Below, piece after piece: positions 1 to 7,752 of a stretch of 64,000 bases of DNA. Location of the stretch: assembly GCF_000011345.1 (NCBI RefSeq), contig NC_004113.1, positions 558,001 through 622,000 of the forward strand. The letters are read 5' to 3'. This DNA comes from Thermosynechococcus vestitus BP-1. Lineage in GTDB: Bacteria; Cyanobacteriota; Cyanobacteriia; Thermosynechococcales; Thermosynechococcaceae. The notes under the pieces are model-generated. The model ran no database searches. It worked only from the letters and a program-made list of their open reading frames with translations, and had not been told where the DNA came from. Numbering within the stretch: position 1 is the first letter of the stretch; the number at the start of each line of letters is the position of its first letter. The translations under genes and the position numbers were made by a program.

Positions 1-349
1 CCCTGAGCTAAGCTAATAGGTGCTTCAGGCTGTTCAATCCCCCGTACAGCCCTACTCAAATCCCCGATAAAGGTAAGTTACGCCGAAAGGGTAACGCACA
101 AATCAAGGATCCTGTAGCCGCCGCTTCAGAAAAGGGTATGGACGTCCTTGATGCCGAAGGGATTTTTTCCAAGCTTCGCAGCCGCTCCAGATTTAAGGTG
201 TGTATTTTTAAGGTGTACAGTGGACTGCTCTTTAGTGGATAGGTTAGTGGATAGGAGAGTGAAGCGATCGCGAGCAGTTAGTCATCACTTTTTGGAAATC
301 GCAGTAGGCTAGAACTAGCGGCACCCCATTTCATTTCATTCATCCGTTT
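1..349. other. Left-edge region without a confirmed gene
   Basis: No complete gene is visible. On the plus strand a frame stays open from about 12 to a TAG at 240-242 and includes a stretch that looks protein-like (IKDPVAAASEKGMDVLDAEG), but it lacks a convincing start and ribosome binding site. It could be the remnant of a decayed gene or chance. A HIP1 octamer lies at 264-271. The rest is presumed leader and promoter of the gene starting at 350, but no clear -10/-35 pair stands out. Confidence 0.3.
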
Positions 350-1954
350 ATGAGTGACTCCCGTTTGCTCGATATGGCGCGGCAGGGTAACCCCCGAGCC
401 ATTGGTACGCTGCTGAATGCCGTCCTCCTGCCCAAGCGGGTAAAGGCCACCGTGGTGCGTCAGGCGGAGGAGCTAATGATTACCCTACATTCAGAAAAAA
501 TGCTCAATCAAGCGGCAGCTGCAACCCTGATCCGCACCGCCTTAGAAAAGTTGCACTTGCCAGAGATTCAACGGGTTTTCATTGAGTCACGGGTCTTGGG
601 CGTCCCCCTCTGGGAAAGTCATTTTGCCTTACAGGTCCTGCCCCCTGTTCAGCCCCCACCGCCAGCGATCGTCGATCCATGGGCCACGGCAACAGCACCA
701 CCTGAGCCATCCCCGCCTCAACCGACACTGCGGGATTTGATGTCCGCTTTTATGGCCGCCGAGGCAACTGCCACAGCTGAAAGTCAGGATGTCGGGGCGC
801 GATCGCCCCAGGAAGCGGAACAGCCCATTCCCCTAGAGACGACACCGGAATATGGGGATAGGGTTGCCCCTAAAGCAGCTGCTCCCCTCGGGCAAGTTGC
901 TGAAAGTGCTGAGGATGGGACAGTGGCAGAAGCAATCAGTGAGCCCCAAGAGAGTTTCCTAGATGAAGTCCCAGAAAGTGATCCTGAGGAGGACATTAGC
1001 TTGGCAGATTTAGCTGCCGCCTTTGACCCAAACTCACCCTCAGAATCCCCAGATGCCAATTTTGAGAGTGAAGAACTGACATCCGCCATTGAGCTGCCCT
1101 CCCTCCAAGGAGAATGCACTGAATCCGACACCCTTAATGGATTCTCGGGGGAATTACCAGGCCTGGAGGTGGCTCCTGAACCAGCCGCAGAAGCCCCTGA
1201 GTCCGTAGAAGAGAGCATTACGACACCAGAAGCCCAAGACAATCCTGCGGAAATACCCGAACCAACACTGGCATTCTCTACCCTAGAGCAATCGACCCTT
1301 GAGGCCTACGACGCCCCTCAACCGACGCCTGCGGACATTGCCGCCCGAGAAGCCTTAGAGACTAAGATGAGCCCATCAACTGCGATCGCCCCTGAGATAG
1401 CCGCTGAAGCTGAATCCTCGCCTGAGGAGGCGATCGCCCCAGACACTGCCCCCGTCCTTGAGGATCCTTGGGCTGCCCCAGATACTTTACCCCCTGCACC
1501 CACAGCCCCCCAACCTCAAGAACCCGTTAGCTATCCTCCTCTAGGGGATCCTTGGTTAGAGGCTGAGCCTGCCTCCGAAGTTAAGGCAGATAAGACACCA
1601 GAACCTCCACCACTCCCTGAAACCGCCCCAGACCCCCCACCGGCCGCCTCTGCAGAGGAAGTTTATACCACTCCAAGAATTGAAAAGGTGCCCCGCGATG
1701 ATCAGTCGAAGGTGGCAGGTATTGCTGGGATGGTCATGGGGTTAGGCTTTTGTGCGACGGGGTTAGGCATGATTATTGGCTTGCCGATGGTTGTGGGCGG
1801 TATGTGGATGCTTGGGGATGAGGAAGTGTGGAGGGGTGAGTGCCCCCATTGTCATCACCCTCTAAAAATTCCGGTGGGTCAGCTGTGGCGCTTTAGTTGT
1901 GAGAAGTGTCAGGGATTGATTGAAGTAAAGCAGGGCCGCTTCTACGCACGCTAG
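350..1954 (+). CDS. Acidic/proline-rich protein with C-terminal membrane segment and zinc ribbon
   Basis: A 534-residue protein I do not recognise by name. Residues 1-95 form a helical, non-repetitive domain beginning MSDSRLLDMARQGNPRAIG, an N-terminus I associate with cyanobacterial conserved proteins. Residues ~96-440 are low-complexity, rich in Pro, Ala and Glu, and probably disordered. Residues ~455-485 are hydrophobic and Gly/Met-rich (AGIAGMVMGLGFCATGLGMI) and should cross or dip into the membrane. The C-terminus has two CxxC pairs (CPHCHH and CEKCQG) typical of a zinc ribbon. The long linker between an N-terminal domain and a membrane anchor suggests a tethered scaffold, but this is inference. 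The ATG follows an A/T-rich leader with no strong Shine-Dalgarno. Confidence 0.75.
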   Translation: MSDSRLLDMARQGNPRAIGTLLNAVLLPKRVKATVVRQAEELMITLHSEKMLNQAAAATLIRTALEKLHLPEIQRVFIESRVLGVPLWESHFALQVLPPVQPPPPAIVDPWATATAPPEPSPPQPTLRDLMSAFMAAEATATAESQDVGARSPQEAEQPIPLETTPEYGDRVAPKAAAPLGQVAESAEDGTVAEAISEPQESFLDEVPESDPEEDISLADLAAAFDPNSPSESPDANFESEELTSAIELPSLQGECTESDTLNGFSGELPGLEVAPEPAAEAPESVEESITTPEAQDNPAEIPEPTLAFSTLEQSTLEAYDAPQPTPADIAAREALETKMSPSTAIAPEIAAEAESSPEEAIAPDTAPVLEDPWAAPDTLPPAPTAPQPQEPVSYPPLGDPWLEAEPASEVKADKTPEPPPLPETAPDPPPAASAEEVYTTPRIEKVPRDDQSKVAGIAGMVMGLGFCATGLGMIIGLPMVVGGMWMLGDEEVWRGECPHCHHPLKIPVGQLWRFSCEKCQGLIEVKQGRFYAR

Positions 1955-1965
1955 GCTTGTGGGTC

Positions 1966-2532
1966 TTAACCCAAATCTAAATCTATCTGACCGCGTTGGC
2001 GGCGAGCTTCAAGGGCCTGGGCGATGAGATCCAATAGCCCCGGTACCTCTTCCTGAATCGTCAGCAGTATGCGTTCACCCATGGCTAGATGCGCATCTGG
2101 AGGGAAAGGGTCTTGTTGAACCAACTGCCGCAGCCGAGGCACCGTATTGTCAACGATTTCGACGAGTGCCCCCAAGCAGCGAAAAAATTGCCGTTCGGTA
2201 AGGGTGCTGTCCTCAATGGGGAATTCAATCATCGCACGCACTTCACCCCCATTGGGATCGTACTCCCACTGCAGCATTTTTGTCTGCCACGAAATGCACA
2301 GCAGGGTTTGTAAAATAGCCTCTCGAAAGGGGTGGTTTTTAATGCCCGGCAAGAGATTGGGGGCATAGAGCTTAAAGAACTCGCCCCCCTCATCTAGCTC
2401 AATGACAACGATAAATCGCTCAAGGTGATCACCATTGACGCCGGTAATAATTTGGTGGTTGGGCGCATTCAACCGATACTTCAGTTGGTGCCGCTGGAGA
2501 TAGTGGGCAATTTGGCTGAGGGCGATCGCCAT
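1966..2532 (-). CDS. YbjN-like conserved cyanobacterial protein
   Basis: A 188-residue soluble protein with no signal peptide or membrane segment. The central pattern, hydrophobic strands around FIVVIELDEGGEFFKLYAP and then a helix and MLQWEYDPNGGEVRAMIEF, resembles the YbjN / type III secretion chaperone-like fold found in many cyanobacterial hypotheticals. It starts with ATG inside a HIP1 site. It ends only 11 bp from the 3' end of the convergent gene at 350-1954 and lies 12 bp downstream of the DJ-1-like gene, so it is probably co-transcribed with that gene. Specific function unknown. Confidence 0.7.
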   Translation of the reverse strand: MAIALSQIAHYLQRHQLKYRLNAPNHQIITGVNGDHLERFIVVIELDEGGEFFKLYAPNLLPGIKNHPFREAILQTLLCISWQTKMLQWEYDPNGGEVRAMIEFPIEDSTLTERQFFRCLGALVEIVDNTVPRLRQLVQQDPFPPDAHLAMGERILLTIQEEVPGLLDLIAQALEARRQRGQIDLDLG

Positions 2533-2544
2533 GCCACAGTCATC

Positions 2545-3144
2545 CTAAAGCGCTGCCGAGGGCTGATGGCTAATCTTGGTGCCTAAAACCTCCAAAAATG
2601 CTGCCAACCACTGCGGATGGGCAGGCCAAGCCGGTGCCGTAACCAGATTGCCATCCACCACCACCGCATCCACCGCCACATTGGTAAACTTGCCGCCGGC
2701 ACTGACGACCTCAGGACCACAGGCAGGATAGGCCGTACAGGTTTTGCCAGCCAGCACCCCCGCTGCTGCCAAAAGTTGCAGCCCGTGACAAATGGCGGCA
2801 ATGGGTTTTTGGGTCTCGCCAAAGTGCTTGGTGATTTCCAGTACCCGTGAATTGAGGCGCAAGTATTCTGGGGCACGCCCTCCCGGCACCACTAGGGCAT
2901 CGTAGGTGGTGGGGTCAATCTCTGTAAAGGTGGCATTGAGTGTAAAATTATGCCCCCGTTTTTCACTGTAGGTTTGATCCCGTTCAAAATCGTGAACGGC
3001 TGTGCGCACACTGTCGCCAGCGACTTTATCCGGACAGACGGCATGTACGGTATGACCCACCATTTGCAGGGCTTGGAAGGGGACCATCACCTCGTAGTCT
3101 TCGACGTAGTCGCCCACGAGCATCAGAATGCGTTTGCCACTCAT
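2545..3144 (-). CDS. DJ-1/PfpI family protein (class I glutamine amidotransferase-like)
   Basis: About 199 residues with the flavodoxin-like DJ-1/PfpI fold. The glycine-rich [11 protein letters not shown] loop and the nucleophile elbow [14 protein letters not shown] with the reactive Cys followed by His are both present. The family includes PfpI-type proteases, deglycases and chaperones, so the substrate cannot be named. Two in-frame ATGs exist, at 3162 and 3144. I prefer 3144 ([12 protein letters not shown]) because the protein fold begins there and a GGGAG lies upstream, but the 18-bp longer form is possible. Confidence 0.85.
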   Translation of the reverse strand: MSGKRILMLVGDYVEDYEVMVPFQALQMVGHTVHAVCPDKVAGDSVRTAVHDFERDQTYSEKRGHNFTLNATFTEIDPTTYDALVVPGGRAPEYLRLNSRVLEITKHFGETQKPIAAICHGLQLLAAAGVLAGKTCTAYPACGPEVVSAGGKFTNVAVDAVVVDGNLVTAPAWPAHPQWLAAFLEVLGTKISHQPSAAL

Positions 3145-3242
3145 GACTTTTACTTCTCCCATTGACCTATGTTTGATCCTGACATAACGCTGCCCCCTGC
3201 AACAGTTAATCTGAGTAAGGGGAATGATTTCGGTGCACTGTC

Positions 3243-4028
3243 GTGATCAGTAGGAATACGGCTGCTGGGGTTTACTTTGTGGGTGCTGGCCCCGGTGATC
3301 CAGAATTGCTTACCCTCAAGGGGCAACGGCTCCTGCAAGAGGCCGATGTGATTCTCTATGCCGATTCCTTGGTGCCGACTGGGATTTTGCAGTTTGCACC
3401 GCCGAGTACTCTCTGTATTCCCACAGCTGCACTGACCTTGGAAGAAATCATTCCACTGATGGTTGAGGCTGTGCAGGCGGGGAAGAAAGTGGTGCGGTTG
3501 CAATCGGGCGATCCCAGCCTCTACAGTGCCATTCATGAGCAGATCTGCCGCCTAGCGGAAGCAGGCATTGCCGTTGAAGTTGTCCCCGGCATTAGTGCCT
3601 ATCAATTGGCTGCTGCTCGCCTCAAGGTCGAACTCACCCTGCCTGAATTGGTACAGACAATTATCCTCACCCGTGCCAGTGGCCGTACGCGAGTTCCGCC
3701 AACAGAAGAATTAGCCAGTCTAGCCGCTCACAAAGCCAGCTTGTGTCTTTATCTGAGTGCCAATTGTATCCAGCGCGCCCAGCGAGATCTGCTCCAGCAC
3801 TATCCCCCAGAGACTCTGGTTGCGGTCGGCTACCGCTTGGGATGGCCCGATGAGCAGTTGTGGCTGGTTCCCCTGAGGGACATAGCAGCGTTTAGTCAGC
3901 AACAGCGATTGACCCGCACGACCCTCTACCTGATCAGTCCAGCCTTGGCGGTGCAACAGCAGGGCAGTGATGCCTGGCGCTCCTGTCTCTATAGTCCAGA
4001 ACACCATCACCTGTTTCGCCCTCATTAA
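3243..4028 (+). CDS. cobM: Precorrin-4 C(11)-methyltransferase
   Basis: A 261-residue SAM-dependent tetrapyrrole methylase (CobM/CbiF). It methylates C-11 of precorrin-4 (or the cobalt form) in corrin-ring synthesis for cobalamin. Family marks are the N-terminal [18 protein letters not shown] loop, the [12 protein letters not shown] motif and the [13 protein letters not shown] segment. The best start is a GTG at 3243; an internal ATG would remove part of the first motif. No cobalamin riboswitch is seen in the 80-bp leader, which also serves the divergent DJ-1-like gene. The next gene, yidD, is 42 bp downstream. Confidence 0.93.
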   Translation: MISRNTAAGVYFVGAGPGDPELLTLKGQRLLQEADVILYADSLVPTGILQFAPPSTLCIPTAALTLEEIIPLMVEAVQAGKKVVRLQSGDPSLYSAIHEQICRLAEAGIAVEVVPGISAYQLAAARLKVELTLPELVQTIILTRASGRTRVPPTEELASLAAHKASLCLYLSANCIQRAQRDLLQHYPPETLVAVGYRLGWPDEQLWLVPLRDIAAFSQQQRLTRTTLYLISPALAVQQQGSDAWRSCLYSPEHHHLFRPH

Positions 4029-4070
4029 GGCTGTGTACAATTTACTGTAAGAACGCTGTCGGTAAACACG

Positions 4071-4343
4071 GTGGGTAACGGGCTCAGTAAAGCACTGATC
4101 GTTTTGATTCGCATTTATCAGCGTTGGATTTCGCCTTTATTTTTGCCCACCTGTCGCTATACGCCCAGTTGTTCTGCCTATGCGGTTGAGGCGATCGCCC
4201 GCTATGGAGCCGTTAAAGGGACCTATCTAGCCATTCGCCGTATTTTGCGCTGCCACCCCTTTGCGGTGGGGGGCTATGATCCTGTGCCAACCACTTGCCC
4301 TGATCCCTGCAATGAATCTTCACCCCCTAATCCCCCTTGTTAG
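4071..4343 (+). CDS. yidD: Membrane protein insertion efficiency factor YidD
   Basis: A 90-residue member of the YidD family, which helps membrane-protein insertion through YidC. The diagnostic core is visible: [23 protein letters not shown], with its cysteines, followed by [14 protein letters not shown]. It is membrane-associated through an N-terminal amphipathic helix. It starts with GTG. In many bacteria yidD sits in the rpmH-rnpA-yidC cluster; here that cluster is 45 kb away and yidD stands alone behind cobM. The tail rich in Pro and Cys ([12 protein letters not shown]) is an unremarkable extension. Confidence 0.9.
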   Translation: MGNGLSKALIVLIRIYQRWISPLFLPTCRYTPSCSAYAVEAIARYGAVKGTYLAIRRILRCHPFAVGGYDPVPTTCPDPCNESSPPNPPC

Positions 4344-4517
4344 AGTTCCCCTAGGGTGGGATCAAAGTTAATATCTGCCTCACAAGGAGGAAGGTAGGAT
4401 TGTCAAACTGGGGGCTGGATAAAGTCCCCCAGGCTGGCATCTTGAGCCACAGGCCTCCGGTTGAATGAGGGGAATCCTCTCTGCTTGGTCGACGACCTGC
4501 TTCTACCTGAGGGATCG
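4344..4517. other. Non-coding spacer with a GC-rich inverted repeat
   Basis: The 174-bp space between the convergent yidD and deacetylase genes. It holds a perfect 7-bp inverted repeat, CTGGGGG at 4408-4414 and CCCCCAG at 4426-4432, with an 11-nt loop. No T-run follows on the plus strand, so it is not a textbook terminator. A second weak hairpin (GAGG..CCTC) follows near 4467-4480. It could be a bidirectional 3'-end structure. Confidence 0.35.
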
Positions 4518-5292
4518 TCAATTCTGAGGCAGTTCTAGAGGGGCATCGTCAACAACAGTTGCTTGCACAGTAGCCACTAGCGATCGCCCTAAGGCCTCGA
4601 GGTCATACCCCCCCTCTAAACCAACCACAATGCGTTGAGTGATCCGTAAGCACTGCTGCATCATCCAGGCATAATCGCCCTCCTCTAGTTCAATGCTGGA
4701 AAGGGGATCGTTGCGGTGGGCATCATAGCCGGCACTGATGATCAGTAAATCTGGGTTAAATTGCCGCAAAAAGGGTATGACTTGATCTTGAAAAGCGGCT
4801 CGATAGGCTTCTCCATTGGCACCTGTGGGCATGGGTAAGTTGAGGACGTTGTTGTAGGGCCCGCGATCGCCCCCATCACCTGTGTAGGGATAGGCGGGAA
4901 ACTCATGGAGCGAACAATAGGCGATCTGAGGATTGTCTTGAACCAGTGCTTGGGTACCATTGCCGTGGTGGACATCCCAATCCAGAATGGCCACTCGCTT
5001 GATCCCCGGTAAACTGAGCGCATAATGGCCAGCGATCGCCCCATTCGCCAACAGACAAAATCCCATTCCCCGCTCCCGGAGGGCATGGTGGCCGGGGGGA
5101 CGGGCCAAGACAAAAATTGCTTGCTGTCGCTGTAGGGCCAGATCTACCCCATCGAGCCAAGCCTGTACAGCTAACCGTGCCACGCGATCGCTCTGGTCAT
5201 TGAGGTAGGTATCTGGATCTAGCCAGCCGCCGCCCTCGGCTGCAATGCGCCTCAATTGCTCTAAGTACACCCGACGATGTACCTTTTCTAGC
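4518..5292 (-). pseudogene. Histone deacetylase-family protein, C-terminal part (split by IS)
   Basis: About 258 codons of a class II-type histone deacetylase/acetoin-utilisation (AcuC-like) family protein. Visible motifs are PPGHHALRERGMGF, ILDWDVHHGNGTQ (the Asp/His metal and charge-relay region), ISAGYDAHRNDPL and LEGGYDLEALG, so all zinc-site residues lie in this part. The reading frame is cut at 5287-5292 by an IS481-family insertion. If the element and one copy of the 6-bp duplication are removed, this frame joins the fragment at 6394-6572 in phase (...TPWLEKVHRRVYLEQ...), giving about 315 residues, the normal family length. A GTG at 5270 could start a truncated 250-residue protein, but without the N-terminal strand it is unlikely to fold. 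Confidence 0.9.
5287..5292. repeat. Target site duplication, left copy (TCTAGC)
   Basis: TCTAGC immediately outside the left terminal inverted repeat, identical to 6394-6399. It fits the NCTAGN target known for IS481. Confidence 0.9.
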
Positions 5293-6280
5293 TGTCAAGA
5301 CCCGTGACATTATCTACCCTTGAAACGAAGAGGTCTGGTCGCTCAGTTTGCCACCATCGCAGTTTCTCAATGGGAGTCATGTGGCCCAAAACGCGTTGGG
5401 GAATGCGGTGATTGTACGCCCAAAGGTATCGCGTGAGCGTCTCTTGCAAGTCGGCTGCCGAGACAAAGCGTTCAGCGCGCAGAATCTCCGCAATGCGGCC
5501 GTTGAAGCGTTCCACCATCCCGTTGGTTTGCGGATGGCGGGGTTGGATGAGCCGATGGGTGATGCGCTTTTCACGACAGAGCTGATCAAACGGATGGTGT
5601 CCCGTGGGTTGGCGTTCGCCTGCGGAGGAGAAACGGTCGGTAAACTCCTTGCCGTTATCAGTCAGCACCGTACGCACCACGAAAGGAGCGTTGGCAAGGA
5701 CATTTGCAAGAAAGCGCGTTGCCGATTCTGCGCTCTTCTCCTCGTGGATTGCCAAATAGACCCAGCGCGTTGCCCGATCAATCGCGACAAAGAGGTAGCG
5801 GCGCTGCTCCTCATCCGGCATTTGTGGCAGGTATTTGACGTCGATGTGGATGAACCCAGGTGCGTACGCTTTGAACTGCCGCGTGGTGCTTTTGGGACTG
5901 CCTTCGAGGCTTTCGCGTTCCTTTTGCAGTATCCTGAGGTTCGAGACTCCGTGGCGACGCAGGCAGCGATCCAGCGCTGAGCGGCTCAGATTGGGGTTGA
6001 GGAACGTCCGGGCAAGAACGAGAAGGTCATCAAGAGGCAGCAAAAGGAGCTTACGCACCTCAACGATCACAAGCTCTTGCGCTTCCGTAAGCGTCGTTTG
6101 CAGGCGGTGCGGGCGGGTGCTTTTGTCTTCAACGGTTGCGCGCTTACGCCATTTCGCTACCGTGTGCCGGTGGATCCCGTAACGTCTGGCAAGCTCGCGA
6201 TGACTGATCGAAGCCGGTGCTTGTTGGATTTCACGGCGAATTCGGGGTGTCGTTCGGGCGTTGGCATGAATACGTGGCAT
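5288..6280 (-). CDS. IS481-family transposase
   Basis: A 330-residue DDE transposase. It has an N-terminal helix-turn-helix (ISHRELARRYGIHRHTVAKW), then an rve integrase core with D147 (HIDVKYL), D208 (LTDNGKEF) and E257 (NGMVERFNG). The arrangement of long N-terminal HTH plus core, and HPQTNGMVERFNGRIAE, is typical of IS481. The start at 6280 (MPRIHANART) is preferred; an upstream in-frame start would add 15 residues of poor quality. The catalytic triad is intact, so the protein may be active. The stop codon TAG (5288-5290) lies outside the element, inside the duplicated target, so the target itself terminates the gene. Confidence 0.93.
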   Translation of the reverse strand: MPRIHANARTTPRIRREIQQAPASISHRELARRYGIHRHTVAKWRKRATVEDKSTRPHRLQTTLTEAQELVIVEVRKLLLLPLDDLLVLARTFLNPNLSRSALDRCLRRHGVSNLRILQKERESLEGSPKSTTRQFKAYAPGFIHIDVKYLPQMPDEEQRRYLFVAIDRATRWVYLAIHEEKSAESATRFLANVLANAPFVVRTVLTDNGKEFTDRFSSAGERQPTGHHPFDQLCREKRITHRLIQPRHPQTNGMVERFNGRIAEILRAERFVSAADLQETLTRYLWAYNHRIPQRVLGHMTPIEKLRWWQTERPDLFVSRVDNVTGLDS

Positions 6281-6393
6281 GGTGATACTCCATCGTTGAA
6301 CGCTTTCCGACCTTGGAACAAGCACTCAAGGAGCCGGTACGCTTCGAAGAGTTTAGCACGACTTCTGGGAATATAATGATGCGGGACCTGACA
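5293..6393 (-). mobile_element. IS481-family insertion sequence, 1101 bp, complete
   Basis: Both ends are defined directly from the sequence. The left end begins TGTCAAGACCCG at 5293. The reverse complement of the right end begins TGTCAGGTCCCG at 6393. The two match at most of about 27 positions as terminal inverted repeats (shared pattern TGTCA.G.CCCG...CATTAT.T.CCC). Flanks are perfect 6-bp direct repeats, TCTAGC, of the NCTAGN type preferred by IS481. The element carries one transposase gene on the minus strand and interrupts a histone deacetylase-family gene in its own orientation. The perfect duplication and clean in-frame host halves indicate a recent insertion. Confidence 0.93.
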
Positions 6394-6399
6394 TCTAGC
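6394..6399. repeat. Target site duplication, right copy (TCTAGC)
   Basis: Second copy of TCTAGC flanking the IS at its right end; identical to 5287-5292. Confidence 0.9.
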
Positions 6400-6572
6400 C
6401 AAGGGGTTAAGCCTTCTCCGACAGGCGTGGGCTCGCGCCACTCTGCTGCTGGAAATGCAGCTTGCAAATGCCGACAAATGGCTAACAGGCGCTCGGGTCG
6501 CTCAAAGTGAAACTGGCGACAACGGTGTTCGAGAAAGCGATCGCTATAGATAAAGACAGAGGAAAACATCAT
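6394..6572 (-). pseudogene. Histone deacetylase-family protein, N-terminal part (split by IS)
   Basis: Encodes the first ~60 residues of the deacetylase whose remainder lies at 4518-5292. The start MMFSSVFIYSDRFLEH and the family hallmark HFERPERLLAIC (the usual H..RPERL) are present. Reading on into the IS adds foreign residues and stops at 6231. The ATG at 6572 (or the next codon) is a plausible start. Together with the C-terminal part this was one gene in the ancestor. Confidence 0.88.
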
Positions 6573-6780
6573 TTAACCCCTCCAGATTTGGCCGTGCCTT
6601 ACTGGTAAGAGCTGGACACGGCTGTTGCATCCATAAAAATCTCTATTGCAAAGGGCAGAGTGATTCATAAAGCAAGGGAAACTCTCCTGCAATGCTAACG
6701 CACCCATGAAAACTGCAATGATTCCCGCACCGCTAGTGGAATCAAGCGATTGAGCGGGGTATAGAGCATATTGGCTGCGC
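6573..6780. other. Spacer upstream of the split deacetylase
   Basis: 208 bp between the deacetylase start and the DUF29 remnant. Open frames exist on both strands but show no recognisable family, start context or codon pattern. It is presumed promoter region plus decayed sequence. Confidence 0.3.
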
Positions 6781-7179
6781 CTAGAGGTGAAGCGGTTCCT
6801 CAAAAATTTGCGCTTCCGCAAAGGGACAGTTGGGGCAAGTTTCAGGGTCAAGGGCAGTTTCGTCACTGATGGCAATGGCCTCTGGTAGGTAGGGCTTGAG
6901 GCTGGGGGTTTCTTGGAGGTAATGTGCCGTCGGATGCTGTTGCCTACGAAGGGTCTAAATCCAGCTTTTTGAACCCTTTTCAGGCTGGTAGTACCACTGA
7001 ATTCAATGAGTCAGTGGGACTTCAAGGCGGCTGCCCAGTTCCCCTTTCTCTGATTTGCTTAAAGACTGAGTCTACTCACTCAAGTTCTCAAGCTGGAGCA
7101 GTTCAAGTTTGCCTTGGCGGAGGTATGCGGCTTGCTCTTGTGTCCAAGCATAAGAGTCGGTTTCATACAGGGTACCCAT
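6781..7179 (-). pseudogene. Decayed DUF29-family gene
   Basis: Two separated pieces of one DUF29 protein read on the minus strand. The N-terminal piece starts with ATG at 7179 (MGTLYETDSYAWTQEQAAYL) and runs to QLENLSE before a TAG at 7072-7074. The family N-terminus is M.TLY..D.Y.WT..QA..LR.G. The C-terminal piece, about 6925 down to the TAG at 6781, contains ETPSLKPYLPEA and then DETALDPETCPNCPFA, matching the family end (SLKPYL....A..ETGL..ETFP..CPF). The central region (~6950-7070) is unrelated or scrambled, and both pieces look shortened. DUF29 function is unknown; full proteins are ~140-150 residues. Confidence 0.7.
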
Positions 7180-7197
7180 GGCTGGTTCACCTCCAGT

Positions 7198-7241
7198 ACA
7201 TCTAGCACCGCTACATCTAGCACATCTACTAGCACATCTAG
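7198..7241. repeat. Short degenerate repeat, ACATCTAGCA units
   Basis: The unit ACATCTAGCA occurs at 7198-7207 and 7213-7222, with partial copies (CACATCTACTAGCACATCTAG) to about 7241. It lies between the DUF29 remnant and the CheW-like gene and probably arose by slippage. Confidence 0.6.
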
Positions 7242-7254
7242 GAATGCAGTCAGG

Positions 7255-7752
7255 CTATCGGGTTTTTAGGGTATGCAGAACCTGCTCAACATCCACGATA
7301 AAGATGGGAGGTCGCTCCTGATCCTCTTGATGAGTGACCATAAGGGAGCTAACGTTGTGAATGCTTCCCCAGTGGAGATAGTTCCTGGGAATGGCATGAA
7401 TGGCTGCCTGGGAAATGCGCTCAATCACGGGGGGGTCGGTGAGGGGCAGGCCAAGCCACTCCTGCTCTAATCGCGGCTGGAGAATGAGCAAAAATTTCAG
7501 GGTTTGGGTTTCTGAGCTTGAGAGGGGGTCATCAAAGAGACAGCGGCCAATATCAATGACTAGAATTTCGCGATTTTCATAGGTGACAAGGCCAATACCC
7601 CGCTGCTGCGGATCCCCATGAACAGAAGGTAAAGGAATCACCCGATAGGCCTGCGCCATAGGCACGGCAAAGTACTCTTGGCGCACGGTAAATGTCAGGA
7701 ACTGCTCTAAAACAACGGGTTGGCTCTGGCGACGGCGACGGCTTTTAAGCAT
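7255..7752 (-). CDS. CheW-like coupling protein, last gene of the pix operon
   Basis: 165 residues with a CheW-type SH3-like double barrel: FLTFTVRQEYFAVPMAQAYRVIPLP, then GLVTYENREILVIDIG. The basic start MLKSRRRRQ is unusual for CheW. The start overlaps the end of pixL by 8 bp, so translation is likely coupled. CheW proteins bridge receptors and CheA kinases. A second, divergent CheW-like protein (PixI) is encoded upstream in the same operon, so this one may give a different receptor coupling. A PixE-like role is possible, but I could not verify it from sequence. Confidence 0.8.
   Translation of the reverse strand: MLKSRRRRQSQPVVLEQFLTFTVRQEYFAVPMAQAYRVIPLPSVHGDPQQRGIGLVTYENREILVIDIGRCLFDDPLSSSETQTLKFLLILQPRLEQEWLGLPLTDPPVIERISQAAIHAIPRNYLHWGSIHNVSSLMVTHQEDQERPPIFIVDVEQVLHTLKTR

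Noticed and set aside
784-1242. 152-codon minus-strand frame inside the acidic protein gene
   Set aside because: Ser/Ala-rich antisense shadow of the Glu/Pro-rich coding strand; no start signal.
4408-4432. Intrinsic terminator after yidD
   Set aside because: Good 7-bp stem but no T-run on either side, so kept only as an unexplained hairpin.
6573-6875. 100-codon minus-strand frame upstream of the split deacetylase
   Set aside because: Protein sequence looks random, and its lower part runs in a different frame from the DUF29 C-terminal piece.
6924-7205. 93-codon plus-strand frame over the DUF29 remnant
   Set aside because: No family resemblance, no ribosome binding site; the opposite strand explains both ends of the region as DUF29 fragments.
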